Notes under the pieces: model-generated | Databases searched by the model: none | Told to the model about the DNA's origin: nothing | What the model saw: only the letters and a program-made list of their open reading frames with translations | Assembly (NCBI RefSeq): GCF_945859705.1 | Contig: NC_079135.1 | Location: forward strand, 123,932,551 to 123,996,550 | Direction: 5' to 3' | From: Episyrphus balteatus | Taxonomy: Eukaryota > Arthropoda > Insecta > Diptera > Syrphidae | Length of the DNA: 64,000 nucleotides | In this document: positions 35,974 to 47,400 of the stretch, piece by piece | Layout of the letters: every line of letters starts with the position of its first letter | Position numbering within the stretch: the first letter of the stretch is position 1 | Translations under genes and position numbers: made by a program

Positions 35974-37405
35974 CTACAAATCAGAAACATTGATGTCGTT
36001 GGTTACTTCGGGAGTATTTGTTTGTCTGCTGATATTAATTTCATTACTCACTCTTTTTTTAACTTGTTTTTGAGTAGAAGCTCGTGGTATAACATTTGGG
36101 TTACATTCGGTTCTTTTCTTCGAATTTCTAAGAACCACTCCAAAAAAATCTTTACATTTTTGTTCGTCAAAAGATCCGGATGCCAGTTTTACAATTGAGG
36201 TAAAAGTACTCAAAACGTTCTTGTAGTTCTTAAGGCCAATTTTTTTTTCTTCACATCGACTGCCACCGCTCCATGTCACATGTATTAAAAATTGCCTTTC
36301 AAAGAAATGGTCAACGAGTCTATAGGCAGATGTTACGCCATTTCTTAATCCACTTTCTCCGCAAACATTTTTCATTTTTGCAATCTGTAAAAAGTATTTA
36401 TTAGGTATAATATTAATTCAATATTTACTACATAAAGAGATCGAATATATTTGATCAATGATAATAATAAAAACAAAAAAAAAATATTCAATCACATTCC
36501 AACAAAAGAAAGACTTACCACATCGTTCATATTTTTTGGATCATTAAGTTGCAGCTCGATTTCATCCAATTCAACTTCCGTTTTTATTGGAAACCTGAGA
36601 TCTGACGTAATCCCGAGTTCAGAAGTAATTTCTGTAATATGTGTGTTGCCTGAGAGTCTTCCGTTTAATTTTGTGATGATGTCCATATATATTTCATTAA
36701 ATACTTGTTGTTTTGCAAGTTCCTTACAAATTTTATCTAATTTTTCATTTACTTCTTTTATGTTTTCGGAAATGTTCTTTATATGAATTGAAAAATCCAG
36801 TGTTAAGTTTTGTTCGTCATTATCAATTAATTCTAGTTGATCACCAGTTATGGACACCTATGGGTATATTAATATTAAAGGTTTTTTTTCTAGATCAAAA
36901 TCAAATTTTCTTACCTCTGCATTGCTAGAATGCTCGTTGACTTGAATGCTCGGTAGATTAGGGATATTCTGTAGATCGATGTACTGGTCGGAAACCTGAA
37001 ATACAAATTCTTAATTATTTTGTTTTGTTTTATTTAGAAGCAAAGTACCTCAATATTGCAGAAATCATTGAAACTTCTGTCGACTCCAAATGCCTCCTGA
37101 GTATTGTATTTTTTTTTTTTCATAGGAGATGGAACTTTTCCTATTGAGCCATCCGTATCACTGTTAGATTCCATTTTAAGTATTTCTGCTTCTGCCTCCT
37201 CAAAGGAGTCAAACTCACGCTTCTTCCAGCATGACTGTGATGTCCATCCAGGTTCTGGGTGTGAATCTGGATCTCTTAATAACTTATACATGCTTTTTGG
37301 CTTTCGTGACGTTGGCCAAAAAAGGTAACCTTCTTTCTCCCAAGCTGAAGGGACAGTTGTGAGAAAAATACTCCCCCTCTCAATTGTTTGCACAATTTTA
37401 AACAT
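35974..37405 (-). CDS. DUF4806-like transposon protein, 4 exons, 395 aa
   Basis: Exons on the minus strand are 37405-37049, 36995-36915, 36857-36519 and 36384-35974. Introns are 53, 57 and 134 bp with GT...AG borders and all in phase 0; the spliced frame is uninterrupted. I chose the ATG at 37405 (MFKIVQTIERG) because the in-frame codons before it have no ATG and this N-terminus (MF.IV, then VPSAWE, then LFWP) resembles insect DUF4806 proteins I know. Residues about 1-80 form that N-terminal module with GWTSQSCWKKREF. A coiled-coil-like helix follows in exon 3 (IKNISENIKEVNEKLDKICK). Exon 4, about residues 265-350, has the DUF4806-type FFERQFLIHVTWSGGSR then KNYKNVLSTFTSIVKLA and CKDFFGVVL. 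The biochemical role of DUF4806 is unknown to me. By analogy with the TnpA/TnpD pair of CACTA elements it could be a DNA-binding partner of the transposase; that is inference from position only. It converges with the transposase gene; 3' ends are 713 bp apart. Confidence 0.8.
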
Positions 37406-38127
37406 AATGTTATTGAAATTAAACGCGAGCAAGTATTATAATTTCGAAGAACGACACAATGAATTCCAGTTTTTGCTATTCAAACACAAGAAATCAGAAA
37501 ACGAACCACAACAAATTGAATGAACAGTTATATTTTGTGCAACAAGCAAAACTATACTCATAACCAAAACCAATATGTCTCTTTCTTTTGTGTCCATGAA
37601 TATATGTGAAATTCAGCAACAAAAAAATGTGGTGAGATTATTTTTTTTTACAGTTCGACTTTTTTCGTATAGAAATGCTGTGGTGAAAACTTCATTTTAG
37701 TTTTGGCTGCATTTTCATATTTGCTGTTTAGAAAGACGTTCTTTTAGCAGTTTTTTGATGTTAAGCATGAACATTTTGTTTGGGATTTCTTCTTCTAATG
37801 CTCTGGAATATAAAACTAAATTATGTTTTATAGTGATGGAAAATGGACTAGTTCAAATCTAAGCCGACAAAGAAGTGGGTAAACAATATCCATTTAAGAG
37901 CAAGAGCATTCGGGTCGTCAATGTACAAGGAAGGGATCTTAGATCGCTAATTGATTTTATTACAGCTAACTCTTGGTCCAAAGTTTTCACCTTTAGTATT
38001 ATTTTTTTGCTGAAAAGTATTATTATTATAATACTTTTTGATGAAAGCTAAAAGCTGCCAAGAAGTTAGCAGGTTATAGGAAGTGAAAAAGAATTACGAC
38101 CTGTGTATTTTTCTGTGTTATGACGAC

Positions 38128-38239
38128 TTCTACACAAAGACGTAGACGCACAAGATGCACATAAGAGTAAAGGAGAATTCGATATTTCTCTCTTACTTGT
38201 TCTCATGTGCATCTTGTGCGTCTACGTCTTCGTGTAGAA
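38128..38239. repeat. 112 bp foldback with 35 bp arms
   Basis: Arms 38128-38162 and 38205-38239 are complementary at 34 of 35 positions (outer end TTCTACACAAAGACGTAGAC). They are much better matched than the surrounding AT-rich DNA and stand out by their GC content. Probably a tiny MITE. Confidence 0.85.
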
Positions 38240-38880
38240 CCAGACAGATACATGTAAATCCACCATAATTCACCTCGAGCAAAATTGACGTAGGGGATGT
38301 GTTTGAAAACATTTTTCTTTAGGTTGCATACACACTTCGTTGTTCGAAATAATTTTCATCCAAAAATGCCGACGCATTTTTTTGAAAACAATAAACACAT
38401 AAAATACCTCCATGACACTGCGCATGCAGTAATTATAATATGGAATAATATAATAATATAATATGGAATAATATGGATTTCAGAATTTATTTATTACCTA
38501 CCATTTCTTAAAAAATATATGAAGATAATTTGACGTCTAATGTCAGTTCGACTGAAATTTGTCCTTTTTTCACCTTTACATGTAGATTGAAGGGTTGAGT
38601 TGGAATTCCAGACGGGAATTTTGCGTTTTATTCTTCGTTTTAAAATTCCAGCTGTAAATTTAATAGGAGTTTGTTTGCACGGCACAATATAATAAGTGCT
38701 GTGACTAATTATTTTAATATTAGGTGTGATTTTTTATTTATCTATATAGTTTTGTGCAAAAAAACGACATCGGGATTTTTGAAATCCCTCCAAATGTTTG
38801 GCACCACTGTACATACATTTTGGCAGCTGTCTTTCAAAAACGTTGCTTTTGTTTTTTTATTTAACTCCGTATTGGAAAGG

Positions 38881-38990
38881 CCATTGCATCCATGATGGAT
38901 GCAAAAAAAATGTTCACAAAAAAAAAACAAAAACTATGAGTATGGCAATGGCATCCATGTTGGATGCAAAAAATTTTTTTTTCACAAAAA
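38881..38990. repeat. Two direct copies of a small palindromic unit
   Basis: GCATCCATGATGGATGC at 38885-38901 is itself a palindrome and is followed by an A-rich tract with GTTCACAAAAA. The same order recurs about 65 bp later with GCATCCATGTTGGATGC and TTTCACAAAAAACCAAAAA. Confidence 0.7.
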
Positions 38991-39909
38991 ACCAAAAATC
39001 ATTTGTATATTCTTGGCTACATTTTAAGACCATAACCATTAACATTAGTTGCGTCGTTCTTGTGCTATAAGCGTTTGAAGGTAGTCATATTGATTTTTTT
39101 TCGATTTTTTTTTAAATCAAACAAGGAAACTTTTTTACTTTTATTTCTAATTTTTCGAAAAAACTTTGGTAATTATATAGTTATATTTTTTCACCAATCT
39201 AATCAGTATTCATTTAAGACTTTTATCTGAAAAGTGCATTGCGTATATCTCGAAATATTAACATTTCAATGCAACCATGTCAAACAAATTTTTGATTATT
39301 TTTTTCTATGAGAGCTTTTTTCAAACCTCATTTTCTCCGCTTTTTTTATGTTAATGTTTTTAGATATTTCTGTATAAAATACCTATAACACAACACAGGG
39401 TTATCAGTGATATTTGAGAATAGGTATATTATTTAACTGCCAAAGCTTAAATTGGTGCCTACCTGTCAACCCATACAAATTTAAATTTTCACGAGAAAAA
39501 AGCGCGCGACGAGGTTTTGTTCATGCGGTACCAGACCTATACGCGACGAGACTTTGTTTTTCCTACTTTTTGTATGAAATAAGGGCTTAATACCTACATA
39601 ATAACTTACAAAATCTTTTATTAAAATAAAAAGGTGGCTAATTTACTTTCCCTTTTTTCATTTATTTTCCGATCTGATAATTTGTTCCATTCACTCAATC
39701 AATTATTGTTCACTGAATCGTTCGAACGAAGTAATTTATTGAATGAATTTTTTCATTAAGAAATACCCTTTTTATAAAACAATTAGGTACCCAAAATCTT
39801 CCTTTTTATTTTAAAACATAATGCTTTAAGGTGTGGCAAGCACTTGATAATTTATCTTGGCTCTTTTCTACTTTTTGAACACACCCATCAGATTTTCAAA
39901 CAAGCGACT

Positions 39910-39966
39910 GTGGTGAAATAACTGAAATACACTAGTGTGTGTGCACACTAGTGCAATTTTCACCAC
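39910..39966. repeat. 57 bp hairpin
   Basis: GTGGTGAAA at 39910 mirrors TTTTCACCAC ending at 39966. Inside lies a near-perfect ACTAGTGTGTGTGCACACTAGT palindrome core, with ACTAGTGTG arms. Confidence 0.75.
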
Positions 39967-40126
39967 GGCTAGCTGTTTTTTCTGCTTGTGATCTCTGCTC
40001 ATTTCACTAGTTGTCAATGTTGTCCTCTCACTCGCACTTAAGGGTTAGTTGCTAGTTGATTTTATTGTTGCTGTTTATGTCCCGCTTACACTTTTATTAA
40101 ATCTAAGTCCTGAGAAAGCATTTGAG

Positions 40127-41762
40127 ATCTCATAAGAGAAGTTTTGATTTCATAATTAGTTTTCAATTCTCTTAGCATTCTTATTCAGGGTGCAAAGATA
40201 ATTCAATTCTCTTAAAGATTTTAAAGGAAGAGTTGGAGTCCCATCAGCAGCAGACATTTTTAATGTACAAACAGTGAGTTGTCAGGGTTACCATAACTTA
40301 AAACATTACAATCATGATTAAATAACTTAATTGACAAACAATGAATGTTGACTTATTTCTTCATTGTTGCCATTAAAATAAAAATATTTATTTATAAGAG
40401 ACATACAAATGTATAGGAAGAGGTAGGTATGTATATAAGTAGATTATATGTAAAGGCGTATTTTGATCTCTTTTTTGGTTAAAATATAAAAAAAAAAAAA
40501 TTGAATTAGATGTCGAAAAACTTTTACTTTTAAATGTAAATGTAAGAAGTTTATAAAAGAACTAGATCACTGGGCAAGTATATGATTTAGTAATTCTCAA
40601 AGTTAAACATTTAATTTTGATCGTAGTTTGTATGTGTTCTCATTGATTACGTACCTATACGGAACTATTGTTTTTTTTTTTAAACATTTTTGCCAGACGA
40701 AATCAGGCAAAATGTTTCCTCCCGGTTTCATATCTCACTCTAGTTATATTATATAATTTAAAAAATTGAAAAAATAGCAATTAAAAACCAATAACTAATG
40801 GCCTGAACTTAGATTTTGATAGGTTGAAAAACATGCGATGGTAACCCCTTTCCTTATTAAAATTATAAAATAAATAATGTAAATATGCAATATTTCAAAG
40901 GCGCTTTGTTTTTTTCTTAGGTAAAATGTACAACTTAGTTGATAAAATTTCAACCGCATATATTTTTTGGTTGCAGGAAACATTAAATATATAAATATCG
41001 CCATGCCATTACAACCCACAATAATAATTCATTGTCTTACAAATTATTTTTTCTAAACACACCTCTATCAGTTCTTTTGACTTTATGCACACATTCAAAA
41101 GTATTTTTTTCTTCTTTTAAATGCTTGATGAAAAAGATATATCTTTTTAAAGTTCACAAATAATCTGTTCTCTTTCCCGCACCTCCCATTGAAAGAAACG
41201 CATTCTCAAAGCAAGATTTAACCCATAAACAAAAAATACCAAGACTGGAAAATTTCGTACGTCTTTCCCCCCAAAACCCTTTTGTGGACAGTGCTGTCTG
41301 TGAATATATGTGAAAGCCACCACGTTGATAAATGACGTTAACACGCACACATTTATAGATTCACGACATTCACCACACATCGGACACGAACACAACGATA
41401 GGTTCACGACATTCACCACACCGCGCAGCTTGTAGGCAAACGTCAGTTGACCGCCGAGTTTCCAGTCTTGGTATTTTTTGTTTATGATTTAACCGAGCCT
41501 TATGAGATTCTTTTGAGAGGCTTCTGATTATACATCTGTCATCTCATAAGAAGATTGAAACTCGGTTAAAGAGAGAGATAGTATTGTAAAGAAACTTGTG
41601 TTATTGCTATGAGTACGTAAGAGCCTCCCATAACTAGGCCATTTAACGCTCTTAACAGTTTTATTAGAATCTAGAAGTATTCTTCAAGAATACTTGTAGA
41701 TCCCTTAAAATAGTCTAGTTAAACTCTTGGAGAATCTTATGAGATAAAAAATGTTACTTGGG
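40127..41762. repeat. Right subterminal repeat zone of the two-gene element
   Basis: Three exact copies of ATCTCATAAGA (40127-40137, 41541-41551, and complemented 41735-41745) and a 10 of 11 copy at 41499 are spread here among CTCTTA and GAGATC variants. A fourth exact copy lies 48 bp inside the left end. Short repeats in both orientations near the ends are where CACTA-type accessory proteins bind; binding here is inference. Confidence 0.6.
41225..41485. repeat. Foldback inside right subterminal zone
   Basis: ATAAACAAAAAATACCAAGA at 41225 starts a 27 bp arm that is perfectly complemented at 41459-41485. The interior contains TTCACGACATTCACCACA twice (about 41360 and 41402) as a direct repeat. 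Confidence 0.8.
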
Positions 41763-41764
41763 AG

Positions 41765-42744
41765 CAATGCGACAATGCCCGGATTTTCCGATGCTGTTCT
41801 TTTCGCATGAAGAACTTACCGACCGGTTTCTCGTCTCTTCTGCACTGGTTGCTGCTTGCTGTTATACTTTTATATGAATTGCAGGATCTGGCTTTGAAGT
41901 TGACATCATTAACGGGTCCGTTCTGCACAATAAAATGTTTCTTATGCACGTACATTCCACAAAGTAATCCAATTATGTACAGTTCCATTTTTACTATAGT
42001 ACTACTACCAGTATAGCTAGATATGTATATTTTATATAAACCTTCAGAGTTCAGGACTTGAGGGAAAACCCGGCGAGTCATCACACAAACAGTGGGGCAA
42101 ATTCTCGCCTTTACTATGGGCCCCAGGCTCCCCAGGATACAAAAAAAATGTATATTTCCATTGTCGTTATCCTTTGTTATGTGGCTTACGTTCTGTCAGC
42201 CGGCGCGGCGGCCGCCCCAAATGCATTTTTATTAAGTATCCATAAACTTTCTATTGGTAACAATTTACTGTTTACAGTTATTTTTATTTTATTTTGATTG
42301 CCTCTTGCACATACAAAAAAAAAATACATTGTATCGACACCACAAAACCTACTGAATAAAGCAAAAGGCATGGGACGAGTGCCTCGTTTCGGTATGAAAA
42401 TGGACGGAATTAACATTTTATGGAAAATTGTCCTTCATTCATATCTCTCTCTTCTGGTCAATAAAAGTGCCTTACATTTATTATCCATAGGCTTACTTCA
42501 CATAATGAGATGCTTTAAAAAATAAACAAATGCCAGAGAGCCGTTGGTTGTCCATATTTTTCTTTTCTTGAATCACAGTTTTTATGGAGATTCCTGGTTT
42601 TTTTTTTGACATAAGGCTCTAGTAGGGTGGTAAAAGGTTGGGTTGACAAATATTATTAAAAATATGAAGAATATTTCTTTGGTATAGGCACGAATGCTGA
42701 TCCTAAAAAATAAAAGAAAATTAAATAGAAAATTGGTGCGTTAC
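41765..42744. other. Right flank of the element; GC-richer patch, ambiguous
   Basis: This patch is less AT-rich than its surroundings. Both strands are open from about 41807 to 42016: a minus frame with MELYIIGLLCGMYVHKKHF ends in a donor-like GTCG/GTAAGT, and a plus frame is hydrophobic. I cannot decide whether either is an exon. The minus frame runs on into the transposon right end, so any host exon here would have been cut by the insertion. Confidence 0.35.
42148..42256 (+). CDS. Possible signal-peptide exon (uncertain)
   Basis: From the ATG at 42148 the frame reads a typical secretory start: MYISIVVILCYVAYVLS, then AGAAAAPNAF with a plausible cleavage site after the Ala run. After 36 codons there is a donor-like G/GTAACA at 42257. 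The local GC-rich tract GCCGGCGCGGCGGCCGC encodes the Ala run and is unusual for this window. No following exon could be recognised, and the frame simply continues 13 more codons to a stop if unspliced. It could be the first exon of a small secreted protein gene or a chance opening. Confidence 0.2.
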
Positions 42745-43535
42745 CGGTTGAAAATAAAATGCACGAACTTGCTCTTAGAGTTCAAGTTGCTTAAGTTTTT
42801 AAGACTTTTTATAAAAAAACAAATAAAAAAAAAATTCATGTTTCAAAAAAATAAAACAATATCTGAAATCAAATCAAAAGTACGCAGTTTTATTTGATAT
42901 ATTAAGGTGCATTTTTAGAAAAAAAAAAATATTCAAAATCGTTAGAGCCATTTTTTAAAAAACTAATTTTTTATAAATAATTTTTTGAAAAAAAAGTTTT
43001 AGAATAAAATTGGTATGCCATTTGGTAGAAATCACTAATCAACATCTAAAAATAAAATTTCAAAAAAATTCAATGTTCCGTTTTCGAAAATTTGATTTTT
43101 CAAAAAAAAATTTTCAAAGTTTTTTTAAAAATCCAAAAATTATTTTTTTCTAAATTTTATTTTTGGCTTATATTAAAAGTATATAAATGCTTTTGTATGA
43201 AAAAATTCGTTGAAATACAATAAGCAGTTTTGCAGAAAATCAGATTTGAAAAAAGCGGTCCTATGGCAGGTACCGTTAATAATAATTTTCTTCTTCAAAA
43301 GATAGACCTTATTTAATAACTAACATTTGAATTTTTTTAACAAAATCGTTGGAGCCGTTTTCGTGAAATTAAACTTTTCCGAAATTTTTGTATGACAGCT
43401 ACCGTTATTTTGGTCCAAAAAAATTAATTCCGAAAACCCCTCTGGAGAGTCTCCTTAAACTGCTACATAGCAAGTTTGGAGTCAATCGGTCCATCCGTTT
43501 AGGCCCTAGTTTCTTATACAGACAGACAGACAGAC
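42745..43535 (+). repeat. Dispersed repeat D, copy 2
   Basis: Collinear with 17496-18235: ATGCACGAACTTGCTCTTAG, AATTTTTTAAAAATCC-type blocks, GGTCCTATGGCAGGTACCGT, AAGATAGACCTTATTTAA, TTGGAGCCGTTTTCG, CTGCTACATAGCAAGTTTGG, CCATCCGTTTAGG and a GACAGACAGACAGAC tail. The 67-codon frame at 42694-42897 overlaps its start and is not a gene. Confidence 0.7.
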
Positions 43536-44355
43536 CTGGTACCTGTTAATGTCACTTACTTTTGGCCTTATTGCTGGTTAAATGTTTTTGATCTGTTGCA
43601 AAAATAGGCTATAATAGGAATTAGGCCATGAATATCATGGTCAAGAGGTGATCTAAACAGAATCACACATCAACTTGATCGGAAAAACATGTCCAATGAG
43701 TGAATAACTGAACATTCGGCACAAACTGTCCAATTTATAAGACAAACAACAGAGTCATGTGAGTCTTTTTTCCCGAAAGAACGGAAGGCTTTTAGTCATG
43801 GTAGTGTGCTGATTCAGGGTTATCTAGTGTTATTTTCTCCTCGTCGTTGGAGTTTAACAAGTTCTAATCATTTAAGTCCTGAGCAACTAGGTACTAAGAA
43901 TCAAGTTGTCTTAGACAGTTGATTGAAGCTCCTTTGAGTCGATTGGGATGGTTTTCTCGATTCTGGGGAAATCTAATACCGTATTGGTGGAGATATTTGT
44001 AAATTGGTATCATTTTTGATTTTTTGTTGAGCTTCTTATTGCCCTTATTGAGTCTAAAGCAGGTACATTATAGTAGTTCCGATTTGACATACTTTATCTT
44101 AAAGCTAGAAATTAAGGGATATAAAGTTGGGGTATGTCAGGGAATCTTTGACAAACAGAAAGCCTTCACCGTTTTGAGGGCGGAGTTAGTCCGCGAGGTG
44201 AAGATGTTAAAGAAGAATGTTTGGATTCTTGTATAACTTCGGCTCTTATGGTCATTATTGCTTATTTTCCACTTCCGATTTGAACTTAAAAATACCTGAA
44301 ATTAAGTAAGTTATATACATTATTTTGAATTAAAAATCAGGAATTTGAAGTTAGT
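43536..44355. other. Stretch without a recognised gene
   Basis: Nothing recognised. The 70-codon frame at 44024-44236 has no known content. Confidence 0.5.
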
Positions 44356-44357
44356 AG

Positions 44358-44444
44358 CCCAACTAACAATTTTGCTTCTATAAAGCTTAATAGAAGCAAA
44401 AGTAGCATGTATAAAGCTTTACAGAAGCAAAATTGTTAGTCGGA
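44358..44444. mobile_element. 87 bp MITE related to the two-gene element
   Basis: The left end is CCCAACTAACAATTTTGCTT and the complemented right end is TCCGACTAACAATTTTGCTT (two differences). The symmetry extends through CT(A/G)TAAAGCTT, about 31 bp per arm. AG borders both sides (44356-44357 and 44445-44446). The first 12 bases are identical to the left end of the 9.3 kb element (CCCAACTAACAA), and the border dinucleotide is the same. Confidence 0.8.
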
Positions 44445-44446
44445 AG

Positions 44447-47400
44447 AGCTTATGGGTTAGACTTTGAATTCAAACTCGTCTAGTGCCAAAGTATCCAACA
44501 GTGACCTCGTAAATGTTCAATAATAGAGACACATCAGGCTTTTTGCAGTTCTTACATTGCATTCAGGACCATGCTTATTTCGGTGAAGAAAGTTTTCAGT
44601 CGTCAAAGTAGAATTTCTTCTAGCTTAAAGAGTTCTTCTTCGGTATAATTAAAATCTTTGCAAATTTTCATTTGGAAGAGGGTTTTTTTAGTAGAGATCT
44701 GTTTAGCCTTGAGATGGCTCCTGTGAATTATGTGGTGGAGTCTTAAATTCTGTGTAATATTTACACGAGAGTACTAAGGCTAAGCCAAACTGCAATATAC
44801 TGTGAATCGAATAATTGCCACATTTAATCTTATGTGTAATATTTATATAAATTGAACCCGTACAGAAGAGTGTGACAAAAGAACCGTATTTTATGATTTG
44901 TGATTTTTGACATTTCTCATGTCCTTGTCCACCATTTGGAAGAGACATGGTTCCAATAAGACGGTGAAGCATGCTATACAGTAGACTGATTCAAAAAAAA
45001 ATTGTTGGAAATGACAAAAAAAAAAAAGGGAAAAAATAGTATAAAATGAGTTTTAAAAATTTTTTTTTTCGACTATTTTTAACTTTGAAATCGATTATTT
45101 TAAAAACTATTGGTTATATTATATTGATTTAAAAATTAGAATTAAATGTACAATTTTGCCTTTCGGAAATGGTATCATTTATTACTGTAAGTGTTGCCGT
45201 TGTTTTTTAATAATTTTTTTTTTATTTTGATAATTTTTTTTAGAAAAATGCCCCTCCCACCTAAACGGGGAGAGATAGACCCCCCTCCCAAAGAAAAAAA
45301 TGTTTGTATTGAGCTCTTCTACAAAAACCCGTTATCAAATTCTGGCGCCCAAGTTATCCTACTACGTGCCGAAACAACATTTTTGTTCTGAAATCGAAAA
45401 TTTTTTTTTTCTATAAGCCAATTTTGATTTTCATAAAAAATACCTTGATTTATTGGGAAATAGATATAGTTTTAGAATATATTTTTTAAATAGCATGTTG
45501 TTTTGAAAACATATACTTTAAATTGATGCCGTAGTTGGGCAAATGACAAAAAAAATTTAATTTTTGAACTTTGACAGCTTATAAATTCTAAGTGGTTTAA
45601 CCGAGTTACATGTTTTATACATTGTTAAAAAGGTACATTTATCTCCTATCAGAAACTGTAAAAAAATGGGTAAAAAATTGTCGAAGCTAGAATTTTTTCA
45701 ATGGCTGAAGGTCCAAAAACCCGTTTTTTGCCCGTAACTCCAGATTTTGGGTCTGTTAGGGGATTTTCAAATAACGTTTCGTAATCAGTGCGACTAGCTC
45801 TTCAAAACCTGATAGGTCTCCGCCCGCGTATATTTTTAAACCTCATTTTTGTAACACCGTGTTATTTGATAAGCCAAACGTTTGTTGACCGAATTATCTT
45901 CAGAAATGAACCTCCGAGCAAATAAGAACGGATTTGCGAAGTCCATATGATAGGAATTTTTTTGTAGAATTTTAAATTCCATTAAATTTTTGGGATAATA
46001 TAGCCAAAATTGTGAACATTCTATTTAATTTGTTGGGTTTTATTTAAAAAAAAAAAGTTCTATATACCCCTTAAAAAACACCCTATATAATAATCTTATT
46101 TGTCAAAACTTCTCTGACTTTATTTAAATTTAGTGACGGATTATAATAATATTTGAAAAAAATTCAACCACAAGATTGTTTTCATTTTATTTGTGAGATG
46201 GTTCGATAATGAAACCATTGAAGTGACATCCTTTTTATCCGTCAATCTGCAAGAAAAAAATACTGTTTTTTTTTTTTTTTAATTTCTGATAAAAATATTT
46301 CCACTCTATTTAACTATCTCCATCAAAAAAAAGGTACCCAAATCTTCCTTCAAAAAAAGAAAGGTGTCCCAAAAAATTTCAATTTCATTATTTCCCTTGA
46401 TTCCACTTCAAAACACAATCAAAACGAAAAGACTTAAACTATTTTCTTTCATTTACAAAAGATCGATATCAAAAGAATAAAGACTAAAAATAAAAAAAAA
46501 ATGTCATCCTACATCATTTCCATTTCAAATCAGTTTAAAAAAAAAAAAAAAAATCCCTGAAAATATTGATATTTTCAATTTCAAAAGATTTTCACTGTAA
46601 AAAAAACCCCCTTCCCTCAAATTGAAAACATATAAAACACTTTCCATTGCATTCGAGTTGAAATTTTTCCTATAAAATTCACATTTACATTGCACGCAAT
46701 AAAAATAAAACAAAAATCTGCAAAAGTAAATAAAAATTCACTTAAATTCCCATATCAGCGGAATACGAACTGAATAAACTTCCTCAACTCAAAAATTGCT
46801 GATACCTACTCTACCCAGGACGAAAAAAAGGAAGTAACCATGTCACATTGGTAAGTCATATTTGGTTGTCGTTGTCGGTTCTAGGTTGTCGTATAAAAAT
46901 GTAATGTTTGCACCAAACACACAACATCATGTAACAAGGAACAAAAACGCACCCAACCGTACTACACATATTCTCACAAGTCACCATGACGAATATAATG
47001 TGAATAAGGATTCTTTTTGCTGTATAACTGGAAGAAAAAAGGAATACAAGTAAAAGAATAGAATTTAAATCCCTCAACCCCAGTTTTTATCCCGGTGGAA
47101 TTTTCTAAAAGGCTCGAAAAACCGTTGAAATAGGGCTAATAAAATGCGACATAAACAGGGAGATTAAGTCGGAGAGAAGAGGTAGAAGAAGATGGTTGAA
47201 TAAGTCAAATTGAGGGCGAGTAAACAGAAGAATGCGTTACTACTGCGAGTTACTGATCCTATATACAACACCCTCTAACCCCTAGTTGAGCTTTTAAGAC
47301 TCGAAAACAATGCGAGAACGAAGCTGGAAATTTATTGTTTGGCGCGCTGAACACATTCCTGGAAAACGCTCGCGAGTTGTTGGTTTTGCACGTTTTTGTT

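Larger units (their letters stand above)
37406..40126. other. Right non-coding arm of the two-gene element
   Basis: Upstream of the DUF4806-like gene, so its promoter should lie near 37405-37600, where I see no unambiguous TATA box. The remainder holds several small inverted repeats and no recognisable gene. The frame at 38494-38685 and the overlapping frames at 38671-39070 are unconvincing. Confidence 0.5.
32438..41762. mobile_element. 9.3 kb two-gene CACTA-like DNA transposon
   Basis: The left end is CCCAACTAACAAACTCTCC. The complemented right end is CCCAAGTAACATTTTTTATC. The first 11 bases differ at one position, and AG lies directly outside both ends (32436-32437 and 41763-41764). The 11-mer ATCTCATAAGA occurs at 32486-32496, 40127-40137 and 41541-41551, and complemented at 41735-41745. 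Short TCTTAAAAGA/GAGCTCTTAA-like motifs crowd both subterminal zones, as in CACTA elements. Two intact, intron-containing genes face each other: a TNP2-like transposase (plus) and a DUF4806-like protein (minus). The left non-coding arm is about 0.55 kb and the right about 4.4 kb with nested foldbacks. Classical CACTA elements begin CACTA/CACTG and duplicate 2-3 bp. The CCCAA start is different, so the superfamily label is inference. The boundaries rest on one copy. Confidence 0.75.

Noticed and set aside
39910..39966. Hairpin as a microRNA precursor
   Set aside because: The arms are short and the core is a simple alternating palindrome; nothing but symmetry supports it.
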